Source: an uncultured SAR86 cluster bacterium (GTDB taxonomy: Bacteria; Pseudomonadota; Gammaproteobacteria; Magnimaribacterales; D2472). Taken from it: 64,000 bases of DNA. Numbering within the stretch: the stretch's first letter is position 1; each line of letters begins with the position of its first letter. The stretch lies in the NCBI GenBank assembly GCA_902541175.1, contig CACBPP010000004.1, positions 1 to 64,000 of the forward strand. Reading direction: 5' to 3'. The notes under the pieces were generated by a model, which searched no databases, was not told where the DNA came from, and saw only the letters and a program-made list of their open reading frames with translations. Positions 19,418-28,323 of the stretch are shown one piece after another. A program made the position numbers and the translations under genes.

Positions 19418-21289
19418 ATGAAAAAAATATTACTATTAATTTTCTTAAATTCGTATATTGTTGCTGATGTTGATTGGTCAAATACTAATGAGTGTGAACT
19501 TCCCGATTATTCATCCTTTGTAAATAAAATTGTTAATGAAATGACCTTGAAACAAAAAGTCGGTCAAATAATAATGCCTGAGATTAATAGTATTTCACCG
19601 GCTCAAGTAAAGAAATTTCAACTAGGTACCATTCTTAATGGCGGTGGCGGATTTCCAAATCAAAATAAAAATAGCGATATTCAGGATTGGAAAGACTTAA
19701 GTGAAAGCTACTATGATGCATCTCCAGAGGTTAGTGGTATTAAGATACCAATTCTGTGGGGAACAGATGCCGTTCATGGCCATAATAATGTTATTGGCGC
19801 TACGATTTTTCCTCATAATATTGGCCTTGGATCTACAAGAAATCCTAATTTGATAAAAGAGATTGGAAGTGCTGTTGCAAAAGAAGTTGCGTCCACTGGA
19901 ATTATATGGACTTTTGCTCCAACAATTGCTGTACCTCAGAATGATACATGGGGTAGAACTTACGAAGGATACTCTGAAAACTATAATTTAGTGTCTGAAT
20001 TGGGATCAAACTTTATACTTGGTTTACAGGGCGAAGGAGATTCATTCCTAGGTAAAAATAATGTTTTAGCTACCGCAAAACATTTTTTAGGTGATGGCGG
20101 AACCTATCAAGGAATTGATCAAGGCAATACAATAATTTCAGAATCAAAACTTAAAGAGGTTCACGGTACTCCATATTATGATGCCATTGATTCATGTGCA
20201 CTTTCAATAATGGCAAGTTTTAACTCTTGGAATGGCAAAAAGCTTCATGGTGATAGATATTTATTAACAGAAATTTTAAAAACTCAAATGGAATTTGATG
20301 GTTTTATAGTTGGTGACTGGAATGGGCATGGACAGATACCAGGTTGTGAGGATGCAAACTGTCCTCAAGCATTAAATGCTGGTGTTGATATATTTATGGT
20401 TCCTACAGAATGGGAGCCTCTTTATTGGAATACTCTTGATCAGGTTAAGAAAGGAATAATTCCAATAGAAAGACTCAATGATGCAGTTTCACGAATTTTA
20501 AAAGTCAAAAAACATCTTGGGCTTTTTGATAATAGAGTGCCTCATGCCTACAAAGAGAATTATATTGGAAATTCAGATCATAGAAATCTTGCACGACAAG
20601 CAGTAAGAGAGTCTATAGTGCTGTTAAAAAATAATGATGTCCTTCCTATGAACCCAAAGAAGAGTTTTTTAATAATTGGAGATCAATCCAAAAAAATCGA
20701 GAATCAAATGGGTGGCTGGACCATAACGTGGCAAGGAAAAAGCTGGGAGGGAGTTTCACTTTCTAACGAAGACTTTCCTAATACTAACAGTATTTATGAG
20801 TCTTTATCTCAACATATTCTAAATCTTGGTGGTAACGTTGAGTTTTCGAGTGACGGCTCATACTCACAAAAACCTGATTATGTAATTTTTGTATATGGTG
20901 AAACTCCATATGCTGAGGGAGAAGGAGATATTGATGAACTTAATTTTTCAAATACCAATAAAGATTTAATTAAACTCTTAAAAGATTTTAGGAAAAATAA
21001 TATCTCAACAATTTCGTTATTTTTAACAGGAAGACCTTTAATTACAGATAAAGAAATCAAATACTCTGACTCTTTTGTATCCATTTGGTTGCCAGGAACA
21101 GCAGTTGAGGGAATGAATGACGTTATCTTTAGCAATCTTGATGGATCTATTAATTATGACTTTAAAGGTAAGTTATCATTTTCTTGGCCAAGCACTTCTT
21201 CGAATAACCCATTGAATTTTAACGATAAGAATTATTCTCCAAAATTTGAATATGGGTATGGATTAACATACAAAGAAACAAATGAATAG
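19418..21289 (+). CDS. Glycoside hydrolase family 3 beta-glucosidase, secreted
   Basis: Signal peptide; IPILWGTDAVHGHNNVIGATIFPHNIGLG; ATAKHFLGDGGT; GFIVGDWNGH. Confidence 0.93.
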   Translation: MKKILLLIFLNSYIVADVDWSNTNECELPDYSSFVNKIVNEMTLKQKVGQIIMPEINSISPAQVKKFQLGTILNGGGGFPNQNKNSDIQDWKDLSESYYDASPEVSGIKIPILWGTDAVHGHNNVIGATIFPHNIGLGSTRNPNLIKEIGSAVAKEVASTGIIWTFAPTIAVPQNDTWGRTYEGYSENYNLVSELGSNFILGLQGEGDSFLGKNNVLATAKHFLGDGGTYQGIDQGNTIISESKLKEVHGTPYYDAIDSCALSIMASFNSWNGKKLHGDRYLLTEILKTQMEFDGFIVGDWNGHGQIPGCEDANCPQALNAGVDIFMVPTEWEPLYWNTLDQVKKGIIPIERLNDAVSRILKVKKHLGLFDNRVPHAYKENYIGNSDHRNLARQAVRESIVLLKNNDVLPMNPKKSFLIIGDQSKKIENQMGGWTITWQGKSWEGVSLSNEDFPNTNSIYESLSQHILNLGGNVEFSSDGSYSQKPDYVIFVYGETPYAEGEGDIDELNFSNTNKDLIKLLKDFRKNNISTISLFLTGRPLITDKEIKYSDSFVSIWLPGTAVEGMNDVIFSNLDGSINYDFKGKLSFSWPSTSSNNPLNFNDKNYSPKFEYGYGLTYKETNE

Positions 21290-22190
21290 AGGGCTCTTAG
21301 TTGATATTGGTGGTACCAATATGAGATATGCTATTGCCTCAAATGACCATGATGATCTTTCAAAAATTAATAAAATAGAATTTGATACATTAGATTTTGA
21401 AACTTTTCTCAATAAATTAGTTGTTGATAATGAAATTGATACATTAATCATTTCTGTTGCAGGTCCAAAAATAAACAACTCAATTAAAATGACCAACAGA
21501 GATTATTCAATAAATTCAGATGAAATAAAAAAAAGTTTAAATCTTAAAGAATGCATAGTGCTAAATGATTGGGAAGCCATTGCTCATAGTTATGAATATA
21601 TCTCTAGTGAAATTGAGACATTAAAAGATGGATCTATATTCAATAGCACAAAACTTTTTTTAGGTCCTGGAACGGGCTTGGGAGCGGCTGTATCCATAGG
21701 TGAAATTGTTTTTCCAACTGAAATAGGGAACACGCTTAATCCAAGCCTAAAATTGCAACGTAATTATGATATTCAAAACGATAGTCTTTTGGTGCTTGAG
21801 GATCTTGTTTCAGGTACAGCAATATCAAAGATATATGAATTAAAAACTAATAAAAAATTATCTTCTGAGATGGTATATAAGAAATTTAAAGAAAATGATG
21901 AAATTGCTACAAAAGTAATAAATGGTTTCATTAAATCTCTTGCAGAAACTTTATCAGATATAGCTTTAACATTTTTACCTGGTGAGGGTATTTTTCTTGC
22001 AGGAAACTTAATTCGTAATCTTTATAAAGACATAAATAAAAATCATTTTAATAATACTTTTGTTGGAAACAGAAAAGATACTCATAAAAATATTTTGGAT
22101 ATGATATCTATTAATGTGATTATGAAAGAAAGAACTCCTTTGTATGGAAATCTTAAATTATTTAAGAATATTTCAAAAGATTGTGTATAA
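21282..22190 (+). CDS. glk: Glucokinase
   Basis: LLVDIGGTNMRYAIA; LNDWEAIAHS; LGPGTGLGAAV. Confidence 0.9.
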   Translation: MNRGLLVDIGGTNMRYAIASNDHDDLSKINKIEFDTLDFETFLNKLVVDNEIDTLIISVAGPKINNSIKMTNRDYSINSDEIKKSLNLKECIVLNDWEAIAHSYEYISSEIETLKDGSIFNSTKLFLGPGTGLGAAVSIGEIVFPTEIGNTLNPSLKLQRNYDIQNDSLLVLEDLVSGTAISKIYELKTNKKLSSEMVYKKFKENDEIATKVINGFIKSLAETLSDIALTFLPGEGIFLAGNLIRNLYKDINKNHFNNTFVGNRKDTHKNILDMISINVIMKERTPLYGNLKLFKNISKDCV

Positions 22191-22202
22191 TCTTCACCCA
22201 TA

Positions 22203-22397
22203 ATGGCAGATAAAAAACAAACTAAAGTATATTTAATACCTGAGGATGAAACACGCGATAGTCATACCTATCACTACACAGCCATTAAAACCAGAAAGTT
22301 TACTCTTGAAAATAAAAAGATGAGGCTAAAAAAATTCAATCCTGTAAAAAGAGTTCACGAATGGTTTGTTGAAGCTAAATTACCGCCTCACAATTAA
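22203..22397 (+). CDS. rpmG: 50S ribosomal protein L33, N-terminally extended
   Basis: HTYHYTAIKTRKFTLENKKMRLKKFNPVKRVHEWFVEAKL aligns by eye with the L33 pattern (YTTxKNK...LxLKKFDPVxRxHxxxxEAK). Confidence 0.78.
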   Translation: MADKKQTKVYLIPEDETRDSHTYHYTAIKTRKFTLENKKMRLKKFNPVKRVHEWFVEAKLPPHN

Positions 22398-23500
22398 TTA
22401 TTTGTTAATCTTATTTCTGTCGAAGAAATATCATCCCTGAACATTTCTTCATCAATTCCAGTACATCTATCGGCAATAATTTCTGGAACTTTTAAGTTGT
22501 TAAGTGAAATAAATTTTTTATTAATTTTTCTTCCAAATACTAGAAAATTTATGTTGTGATCATTAAACCTTTGAATATGATTCATCATATCTTTATAGTT
22601 TTTATAAAATTTCTCATCGAATACTCTCATCAAAGTATCCGCTCCAATTATAAATACTGAATTTGGAAACATTTCAGCTTTTTCACTAAATCTCCCAGCA
22701 GATGTGAGCATCCAACTTTCATCATTTTGAAATTGATCAAGAGTTCTTTTTATTTCATAAAATGTTAATGGCGGCTTATCAGCGTTGTTAGCACAAATTT
22801 CAAATGTAGTATGCATACCTGTTTTTTTTTCAGCTAATTCTTTCATTTTTATGTGTCCCTCATGAAGAGGGTTAAATGAACCAGGAAATATCAGCTCTGG
22901 GTTGCTCTTATTATTTGATATGAATCCTACTTTGTTATTAAATAATTTTACCCATGATTTTTCTGCAGTAACTTTTTTTATTAATATATCTTCATCAATA
23001 TCAGGAATACTAAATTCAAAACCACATGAGTCTGCTAATAGACCAATAACACATGCAGTGATAAGTTCTTCCTCTTCTTCTCTTGTTCTTTTACCTTTAT
23101 CTAAATAGCATTCAAGATATTTTGTATAGTTATATGCTTGAACAACAATAAAAAACTTATGATCTCCTTTTTTTTCATAAGTTGTTGCAAGATTAGCAGT
23201 AATAGAAATCCCCAAGAGATGTTTTGTTTTTGAAGTTGTATCAATTTGTTTAGACTTCTTAAAAGCGTTTGCTGCCATATTCAAACAAGTATCTAAAGAA
23301 CAATAATGATCAGGTTTTTTGTTTAAAAAAGAGTTCATAGATTCCTTTGAGTAGGGTATATGTGATTCAAGAATAGTATTACTTGCTCCTGGAACTTCTA
23401 ACAGAGCTGATATTGCATTAGTCCCACCTCCGCTTGATACAATTGTAAGCTTGTAGGGAGATTTATGAACTTCGTTAACGATGTCTAAATATTTTTTCAA
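22394..23500 (-). CDS. PncC/CinA-C-like NMN deamidase domain fused to NadD-like nucleotidyltransferase
   Basis: N-terminal VSSGGGTNAISALLEVPGASNTILESHIPYS resembles CinA-C/PncC; C-terminal FPGSFNPLHEGHIKM and ISSTEIR motifs of NMNAT-type nucleotidyltransferases. Confidence 0.72.
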   Translation of the reverse strand: MKKYLDIVNEVHKSPYKLTIVSSGGGTNAISALLEVPGASNTILESHIPYSKESMNSFLNKKPDHYCSLDTCLNMAANAFKKSKQIDTTSKTKHLLGISITANLATTYEKKGDHKFFIVVQAYNYTKYLECYLDKGKRTREEEEELITACVIGLLADSCGFEFSIPDIDEDILIKKVTAEKSWVKLFNNKVGFISNNKSNPELIFPGSFNPLHEGHIKMKELAEKKTGMHTTFEICANNADKPPLTFYEIKRTLDQFQNDESWMLTSAGRFSEKAEMFPNSVFIIGADTLMRVFDEKFYKNYKDMMNHIQRFNDHNINFLVFGRKINKKFISLNNLKVPEIIADRCTGIDEEMFRDDISSTEIRLTNN

Positions 23501-23562
23501 TTATCTTCGCTTAAATATATTTATTTTAACCCAATATTAATAATTCATTGTTAGAATAAATC

Positions 23563-24417
23563 ATGCTCTCAAAAAAAAGCGTAATTTATTTTCTATTTCT
23601 ATTTTTTTCATGTGAATTTTTATCTGATTCTGTAGAAAAAGTCACTTATGCGTCATGGAGTAAACCTGATGTAGAAATGTTGTATGTTCTTCCAAAGAAA
23701 ATTAATGAAAATACAAAAGTGTTATTTATTATTCATGGAAATTCTCGAGATGTTGAAAAATATCTCAATAAGTGGATAGAGCCATCTAAAGATAAAAATG
23801 TAATTTTAGTGGCACCATATTTTGATAATATTAGTTATCCAAATTTTGCAACACTTCAAATGGCAACATCTTCTGGCAAAATTTTAAAGGACCAATCAAA
23901 TAACTTAAAAAACTCACTATCTTCATTTTTCTCATATTTCAAAAGTAAATACAACCTGAGTACTACATCATATTCAATATTTGGATTCTCAGCTGGATCT
24001 CAATTTACTCACAGGTATATGCTATTTAGCGATGATAAACAAATTGATAAAGTTGTTCTTGGAAGTGCGGGGTGGTATACATTTCTAAATAATGAGCCAT
24101 TTCCATATGGCATGAGAAATATGCCTATTGAAAGAGAGAGATATGAATGGTTTTTATCAAGACAAGTTCTTTTTATACTTGGTGCTAAAGATAATGATCC
24201 AAATCATGAATCACTAAATAATAGCAGAGGCGCAAGAAAACAAGGTTCAAATAGATTTGATAGAGGAGCCAGCTATTTTAAAAATATAGTTAGTTATAGT
24301 GAAAAAAATAAGATTCCGTTAAGATGGCGCTATAAAGTCATTTCTAATTTAGACCATAACATATCAATTATCTCTCAAAATGCTATACAATTCTTGCTTG
24401 AGGATCTTGATTACTAG
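23563..24417 (+). CDS. Secreted alpha/beta hydrolase
   Basis: VLFIIHGNSRDVEKYL; SIFGFSAGSQFTHRY nucleophile elbow; LDHNIS. Confidence 0.72.
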   Translation: MLSKKSVIYFLFLFFSCEFLSDSVEKVTYASWSKPDVEMLYVLPKKINENTKVLFIIHGNSRDVEKYLNKWIEPSKDKNVILVAPYFDNISYPNFATLQMATSSGKILKDQSNNLKNSLSSFFSYFKSKYNLSTTSYSIFGFSAGSQFTHRYMLFSDDKQIDKVVLGSAGWYTFLNNEPFPYGMRNMPIERERYEWFLSRQVLFILGAKDNDPNHESLNNSRGARKQGSNRFDRGASYFKNIVSYSEKNKIPLRWRYKVISNLDHNISIISQNAIQFLLEDLDY

Positions 24418-24419
24418 CT

Positions 24420-25916
24420 TTAAATTGTATTTTCTTTAATAAATATCTCTGCTTTTTTAAATATATCTTTTTTTCTTTCTTTATTCATTTTTTCTAAGGA
24501 TCTAGTCATAACTGCTAATCTAGGATTGGATTTAAAAAAGTTAATATTTTTTTCAACAAATCTCCAATATAAACCATCTACCGTATCGCACCATTCGTCT
24601 TTTTTGTAATTAGACATTTTAAGCATATAACTTGATCCACAAATGTAAGGTTTGGTGGAAAATATTCCACCATCAGCATATGAACCCATACCATATACAT
24701 TAGGAACCATAACCCAATCGTATGAATCGATATACATTTCCATAAACCATCTATACATTTCATTAGGGTTAATGCCAGTAAGATTCATAAGATTTGCAAT
24801 GATCATTAATCTATTTATGTGATGAGTATAAGCAAATTTGCTTGATTCAGTTATTGCATCATCAAGGGGAGGGATGCCAGTAGTTCCTTCATACCAGTTA
24901 GAATTTAACTTACCTTTATGAGACCAAAAGTTAAGATTTTTATACTTGGGCATATTTTCCCAATACACACCCTTAATAAACTCTCTCCATCCTAATACTT
25001 GTCTTATAAAACCCTCAACAGAATTTATTGGAATTTCTCCGTTCGATTCGTAATATTTTTTTTCTGCTTTTTTAATACAAATTTTTGGATCAAGGAGGCC
25101 ACAATTAAGATAAGGTGATAATAAAGAGTGAAACATAAAAGTGTTTTCTTTATTTATCGCATCTTGAAATGATCCATAATTTAAAAGATATCTTTCAATG
25201 AAGTCATCTAACAAATCTTCAGCTTCTTCATGAGTAGTAGCCCAATTAAAGTTTTCCAAGGCACCAATTGATTTTGGAAAACACTCCTCTACATCAACCA
25301 TGGCATCAAAAGTTATTTGATCAGGTATTAATTTTTTTCTTTCAGGAATATCTGACTTAAGCTGCTTGATTCCCTTTCTATTATCTTTATCGAAATTCCA
25401 TTTATCTCCAATAGGCTTGCCTTCCTCATTCATAAATATATCGTATTTTTTTCTTAACCAACGATAGTAATATTCTTGTATTCTCGTTTTTTTATCTGAT
25501 GCCCAATCAGTAAAATCCTCTACATTTGAAATAAATTTTTTATCTTCTAAAATTTCTAATTCGATATTGTTTGATTGTGAAAAAAATAAAAGGTCTTTAT
25601 AAATCTTAAAATCTGATGGCTTTGATACCATAATTTTATTTATATTGTTTTTATCAACAATTTTAAATAACGCATCTTTAAAGTTTTGGTTATTTTTTTT
25701 AGTAACTTTATGATGAATGATATTGGTATGTTTAACTTTTGTTACTAACTTTCTAAGAGATGATATTAGAAGTGTAATTTTATGTTTATGATGCCTTATC
25801 TCATAAAAAGTATCTAATGGCTCATAAAATAATAAAAAATCATCTTTATTTAGGTTATTTAAAGCTAAATTTGTTAATGATAATTGATCTGCAAAAATAA
25901 TTCTTAAAACTTTCAT
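24420..25916 (-). CDS. Cryptochrome/photolyase-related protein (FeS-BCP/DPRP-type)
   Basis: LRIIFADQLSLTN N-terminus; VEGFIRQVLGWREFIKGVYW; THHINRLMIIANLMNLTGINPNEMYRWFMEMYIDSYDWVMVPNVYGMGSYADGG. Confidence 0.9.
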   Translation of the reverse strand: MKVLRIIFADQLSLTNLALNNLNKDDFLLFYEPLDTFYEIRHHKHKITLLISSLRKLVTKVKHTNIIHHKVTKKNNQNFKDALFKIVDKNNINKIMVSKPSDFKIYKDLLFFSQSNNIELEILEDKKFISNVEDFTDWASDKKTRIQEYYYRWLRKKYDIFMNEEGKPIGDKWNFDKDNRKGIKQLKSDIPERKKLIPDQITFDAMVDVEECFPKSIGALENFNWATTHEEAEDLLDDFIERYLLNYGSFQDAINKENTFMFHSLLSPYLNCGLLDPKICIKKAEKKYYESNGEIPINSVEGFIRQVLGWREFIKGVYWENMPKYKNLNFWSHKGKLNSNWYEGTTGIPPLDDAITESSKFAYTHHINRLMIIANLMNLTGINPNEMYRWFMEMYIDSYDWVMVPNVYGMGSYADGGIFSTKPYICGSSYMLKMSNYKKDEWCDTVDGLYWRFVEKNINFFKSNPRLAVMTRSLEKMNKERKKDIFKKAEIFIKENTI

Positions 25917-25973
25917 TTTTTATAAAAGGGGTTGGTAAAGATATTCTATAAAACAAAATATACAAGAACAAGT

Positions 25974-26033
25974 TTGACATTTATGTTACATTTATGTAAC
26001 ATAATTTACATATATGTCACACATTTGACACAT
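25974..26033. promoter_or_regulatory. Operator-like array of 11-bp-periodic TGTNAC/ATGTNACAT elements
   Basis: ATGTTACAT (25983-25991) and ATGTAACAT (25994-26002) inverted/direct repeats; TGTCAC (26015) and TGACAC (26026) 11 bp apart; TTGACA -35-like at 25974. Confidence 0.6.
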
Positions 26034-26044
26034 AGGAGGGAGCT

Positions 26045-26470
26045 ATGAAATTATCAAATTTAACTTTATTTTTATTTATTTTATTAAGTTTTTATGATGT
26101 TCAATCGGATGAAGTAATTTTTAACGATGCAAAGAGTGATCTTGAATTAGAATCACCTTATATTGATGTTATTTACGATAAAGATAAAGTATCTGAAATA
26201 TGTCCTAAATATTCTATTGGATGTTATTTATCAAAAGATGGAGGCTATATTTTAATTAGTGATGAAATACCATCAAATCATCACGATGTAGTTTTATACG
26301 GTCTTTATAGTGATTATTTGCAACACAATAATTCAGGACTGATTAATGATGTATTAACATGTGACTTAAAAGTAAATTATCTTAATGAAAATCAAAAACA
26401 TGAACTTGCTAGGCTATATTCTGGTCAATGTGATTCTTTATTTAGAAACAAAGTAATAGTAATGAATTAA
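26045..26470 (+). CDS. Hypothetical secreted protein
   Basis: Strong SD GGAGGGAG; signal peptide; several Cys; family not recognised. Confidence 0.65.
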   Translation: MKLSNLTLFLFILLSFYDVQSDEVIFNDAKSDLELESPYIDVIYDKDKVSEICPKYSIGCYLSKDGGYILISDEIPSNHHDVVLYGLYSDYLQHNNSGLINDVLTCDLKVNYLNENQKHELARLYSGQCDSLFRNKVIVMN

Positions 26471-26492
26471 AATTAAATAAAGTTTTATACAA

Positions 26493-26518
26493 ACCCAGAA
26501 ATATTTCTGGGTTTTTTA
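26493..26518 (+). terminator. Rho-independent terminator
   Basis: Perfect palindrome ACCCAGAAATATTTCTGGGT plus T-tract. Confidence 0.88.
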
Positions 26519-26562
26519 TTTAAACAATACAAATAATATTAAGTTTATTTATAATCTTTCTT

Positions 26563-27297
26563 ATGTATTCTCCAAAGATAATTTCATTAATTTCATTAAT
26601 ACTTATTTCTTGCTCTTCTGAGAATACTAAACAAATAGAGGCAAATTTATTAATAGAACCAAATTTTGAATTTTCAGCAGAATTTTTTGAATGTAAGCTC
26701 AATGATGGTTATACCTTGCTTAATCTTGAATCGTTTCTCTCAACATTAGTAAGATCAGATTTGGAGCAAAATAATGTCAAATACGATATTAATGTCTATT
26801 TTCCAAAGCCAAATTATGTAGATCAATTTATTATTAACGTTAAAAACTACTCAGATCAGGATATATATAACTATATTCTTGATAGATTAAGCAGAAGGGG
26901 ATTTGATGAGATTGCTGGTTGTAAATTTGATAAGGAGGAGTTATTCGGACAAAGCTTATTAGCAAATGAAATTGAAATAAATAACCCTGACTATGTTTCT
27001 GAAATTTTACGTTGTGAATATAATAAGGGATATAACTTTGGAACATTTAGAATTGCAATAGAAAGATTTTCTTTGGAAATAAAATCATTAAACATATCAT
27101 ATGAGGCTTTGTATCTTCATAACAAGGATTATCCAAACTCTTTTATATGGATAAATAATATTTATAAAGATAACTTTTCAAGTGAGATTAACGCAAACTG
27201 GATTAATAATCCCATTGCAGAAAATGTAAAAAAAGAGTTCCAAGAAAATGCCAAATGTATCGATTCAAAGATATATGACGCTTTCCTTATAACTTGA
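26563..27297 (+). CDS. Hypothetical lipoprotein with duplicated C-x3-N-x-GY repeat domains
   Basis: Lipobox-like ILISCSSE; FFECKLNDGYTLLNLESF and ILRCEYNKGYNFGTFRIAIERF repeats. Confidence 0.6.
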   Translation: MYSPKIISLISLILISCSSENTKQIEANLLIEPNFEFSAEFFECKLNDGYTLLNLESFLSTLVRSDLEQNNVKYDINVYFPKPNYVDQFIINVKNYSDQDIYNYILDRLSRRGFDEIAGCKFDKEELFGQSLLANEIEINNPDYVSEILRCEYNKGYNFGTFRIAIERFSLEIKSLNISYEALYLHNKDYPNSFIWINNIYKDNFSSEINANWINNPIAENVKKEFQENAKCIDSKIYDAFLIT

Positions 27298-27310
27298 GTA
27301 TTTAAAAAAT

Positions 27311-27335
27311 AGGGAGCATATTGCTCCCTTTTTTA
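27311..27335 (+). terminator. Rho-independent terminator
   Basis: AGGGAGCATATTGCTCCCT plus T-tract. Confidence 0.87.
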
Positions 27336-27353
27336 TTATAATTTCCCGACAAA

Positions 27354-27429
27354 GCGGGTGTGGTGTTAATGGCTAGCACAATAGCCTTCCAAGCTATTGG
27401 TACGGGTTCGAATCCCGTCACCCGCTCCA
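27354..27429 (+). tRNA. tRNA-Gly (anticodon TCC)
   Basis: Cloverleaf GCGGGTG...ATAGCCTTCCAAGCTAT...GGGTTCGAATCCC...CACCCGC-T-CCA; CCA encoded. Confidence 0.97.
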
Positions 27430-28176
27430 TTATCTTCTAATTGCTACTCCAGAAAAATCAACATTGTTACATGTGAATGCTGCACCTGTTGTTGAAGGAA
27501 GATCACTATTATTATATTTGTTTTGTGCAATTTCTTTTTCAGTACTATTGGCCCATAAATTTAACCAAACAAAGTCTGGTGCTGGATCCGCTGGTTCAAA
27601 TTTTGGGTCTAAAAGGCCATACCAATATGAATCACTCCAATTTGTTGCAGCTATATCATCTCTAAAGGTATCAAGATCAGCCTCGGAGTAGCCTTCATTA
27701 TAGTTACAAAAGTTAAAGCTATTAACAAATGACCCAGTAGCATTTTCAACTTTTGGATACTGTCCTATTGTCCAACCAAAAAGATAAACATTATCTAAAT
27801 CATATTGCATAATGCCATCTATCATAGTGTCCCAATTTGACTGTAAATTTGAAGTCCAATCATTCCAACATGCATCTCGGCTGCTTTGAGAATCCCACAG
27901 CAAAACCCAAATAAAATCATATCCTTCATTCGCAACCTCGGGAGTTAAGATGTTTGCACCCGTCATTCCGCTACACATAGCATCATCTATCATGCCATTC
28001 CAGGATCTAATTAACATAGCAAGATTATCTGCTGAAAAGTCTGATCCAGCTTTATGCCATACATATTCTACGAGAGATGTTGGTGCTTCAGTTGTTTCAC
28101 TCTGATTTTGATTATCACTTTGTGAACAAGCAGTAATTATAAATATTGAAGTAAGCAGTAAAGTAAATTTTTTCAT
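27430..28176 (-). CDS. Hypothetical lipoprotein, tandem-domain family related to 26563/15238 products
   Basis: Lipobox-like IITACSQS; NFCNYNEGYSEADLDTFRDDI motif matching repeats in the 26563 product. Confidence 0.62.
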   Translation of the reverse strand: MKKFTLLLTSIFIITACSQSDNQNQSETTEAPTSLVEYVWHKAGSDFSADNLAMLIRSWNGMIDDAMCSGMTGANILTPEVANEGYDFIWVLLWDSQSSRDACWNDWTSNLQSNWDTMIDGIMQYDLDNVYLFGWTIGQYPKVENATGSFVNSFNFCNYNEGYSEADLDTFRDDIAATNWSDSYWYGLLDPKFEPADPAPDFVWLNLWANSTEKEIAQNKYNNSDLPSTTGAAFTCNNVDFSGVAIRR

Positions 28177-28240
28177 ATTTGTTTATTTAAATTAATTTCT
28201 CTATTTATAACATATTTCTGATAATAAAAATAAAAATATA

Positions 28241-28275
28241 AAAAAAAGCAGGCATTTTTTGCCTGCTTTTAAGAC
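28241..28275. terminator. Bidirectional-looking terminator upstream/downstream of neighbouring genes
   Basis: AAAAAAAGCAGGCATTTTTTGCCTGCTTTT. Confidence 0.75.
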
Positions 28276-28323
28276 CTAGGGGATATGAACTGTGAGGATA
28301 TTCAAAGGCCTTTATCAATATGA

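Noticed and set aside
28276-28323. Possible small RNA or element with GGATAT direct repeats and AAAGGCCTTT palindrome downstream of pilD
   Set aside because: Too short and no promoter/terminator logic beyond the neighbouring terminator
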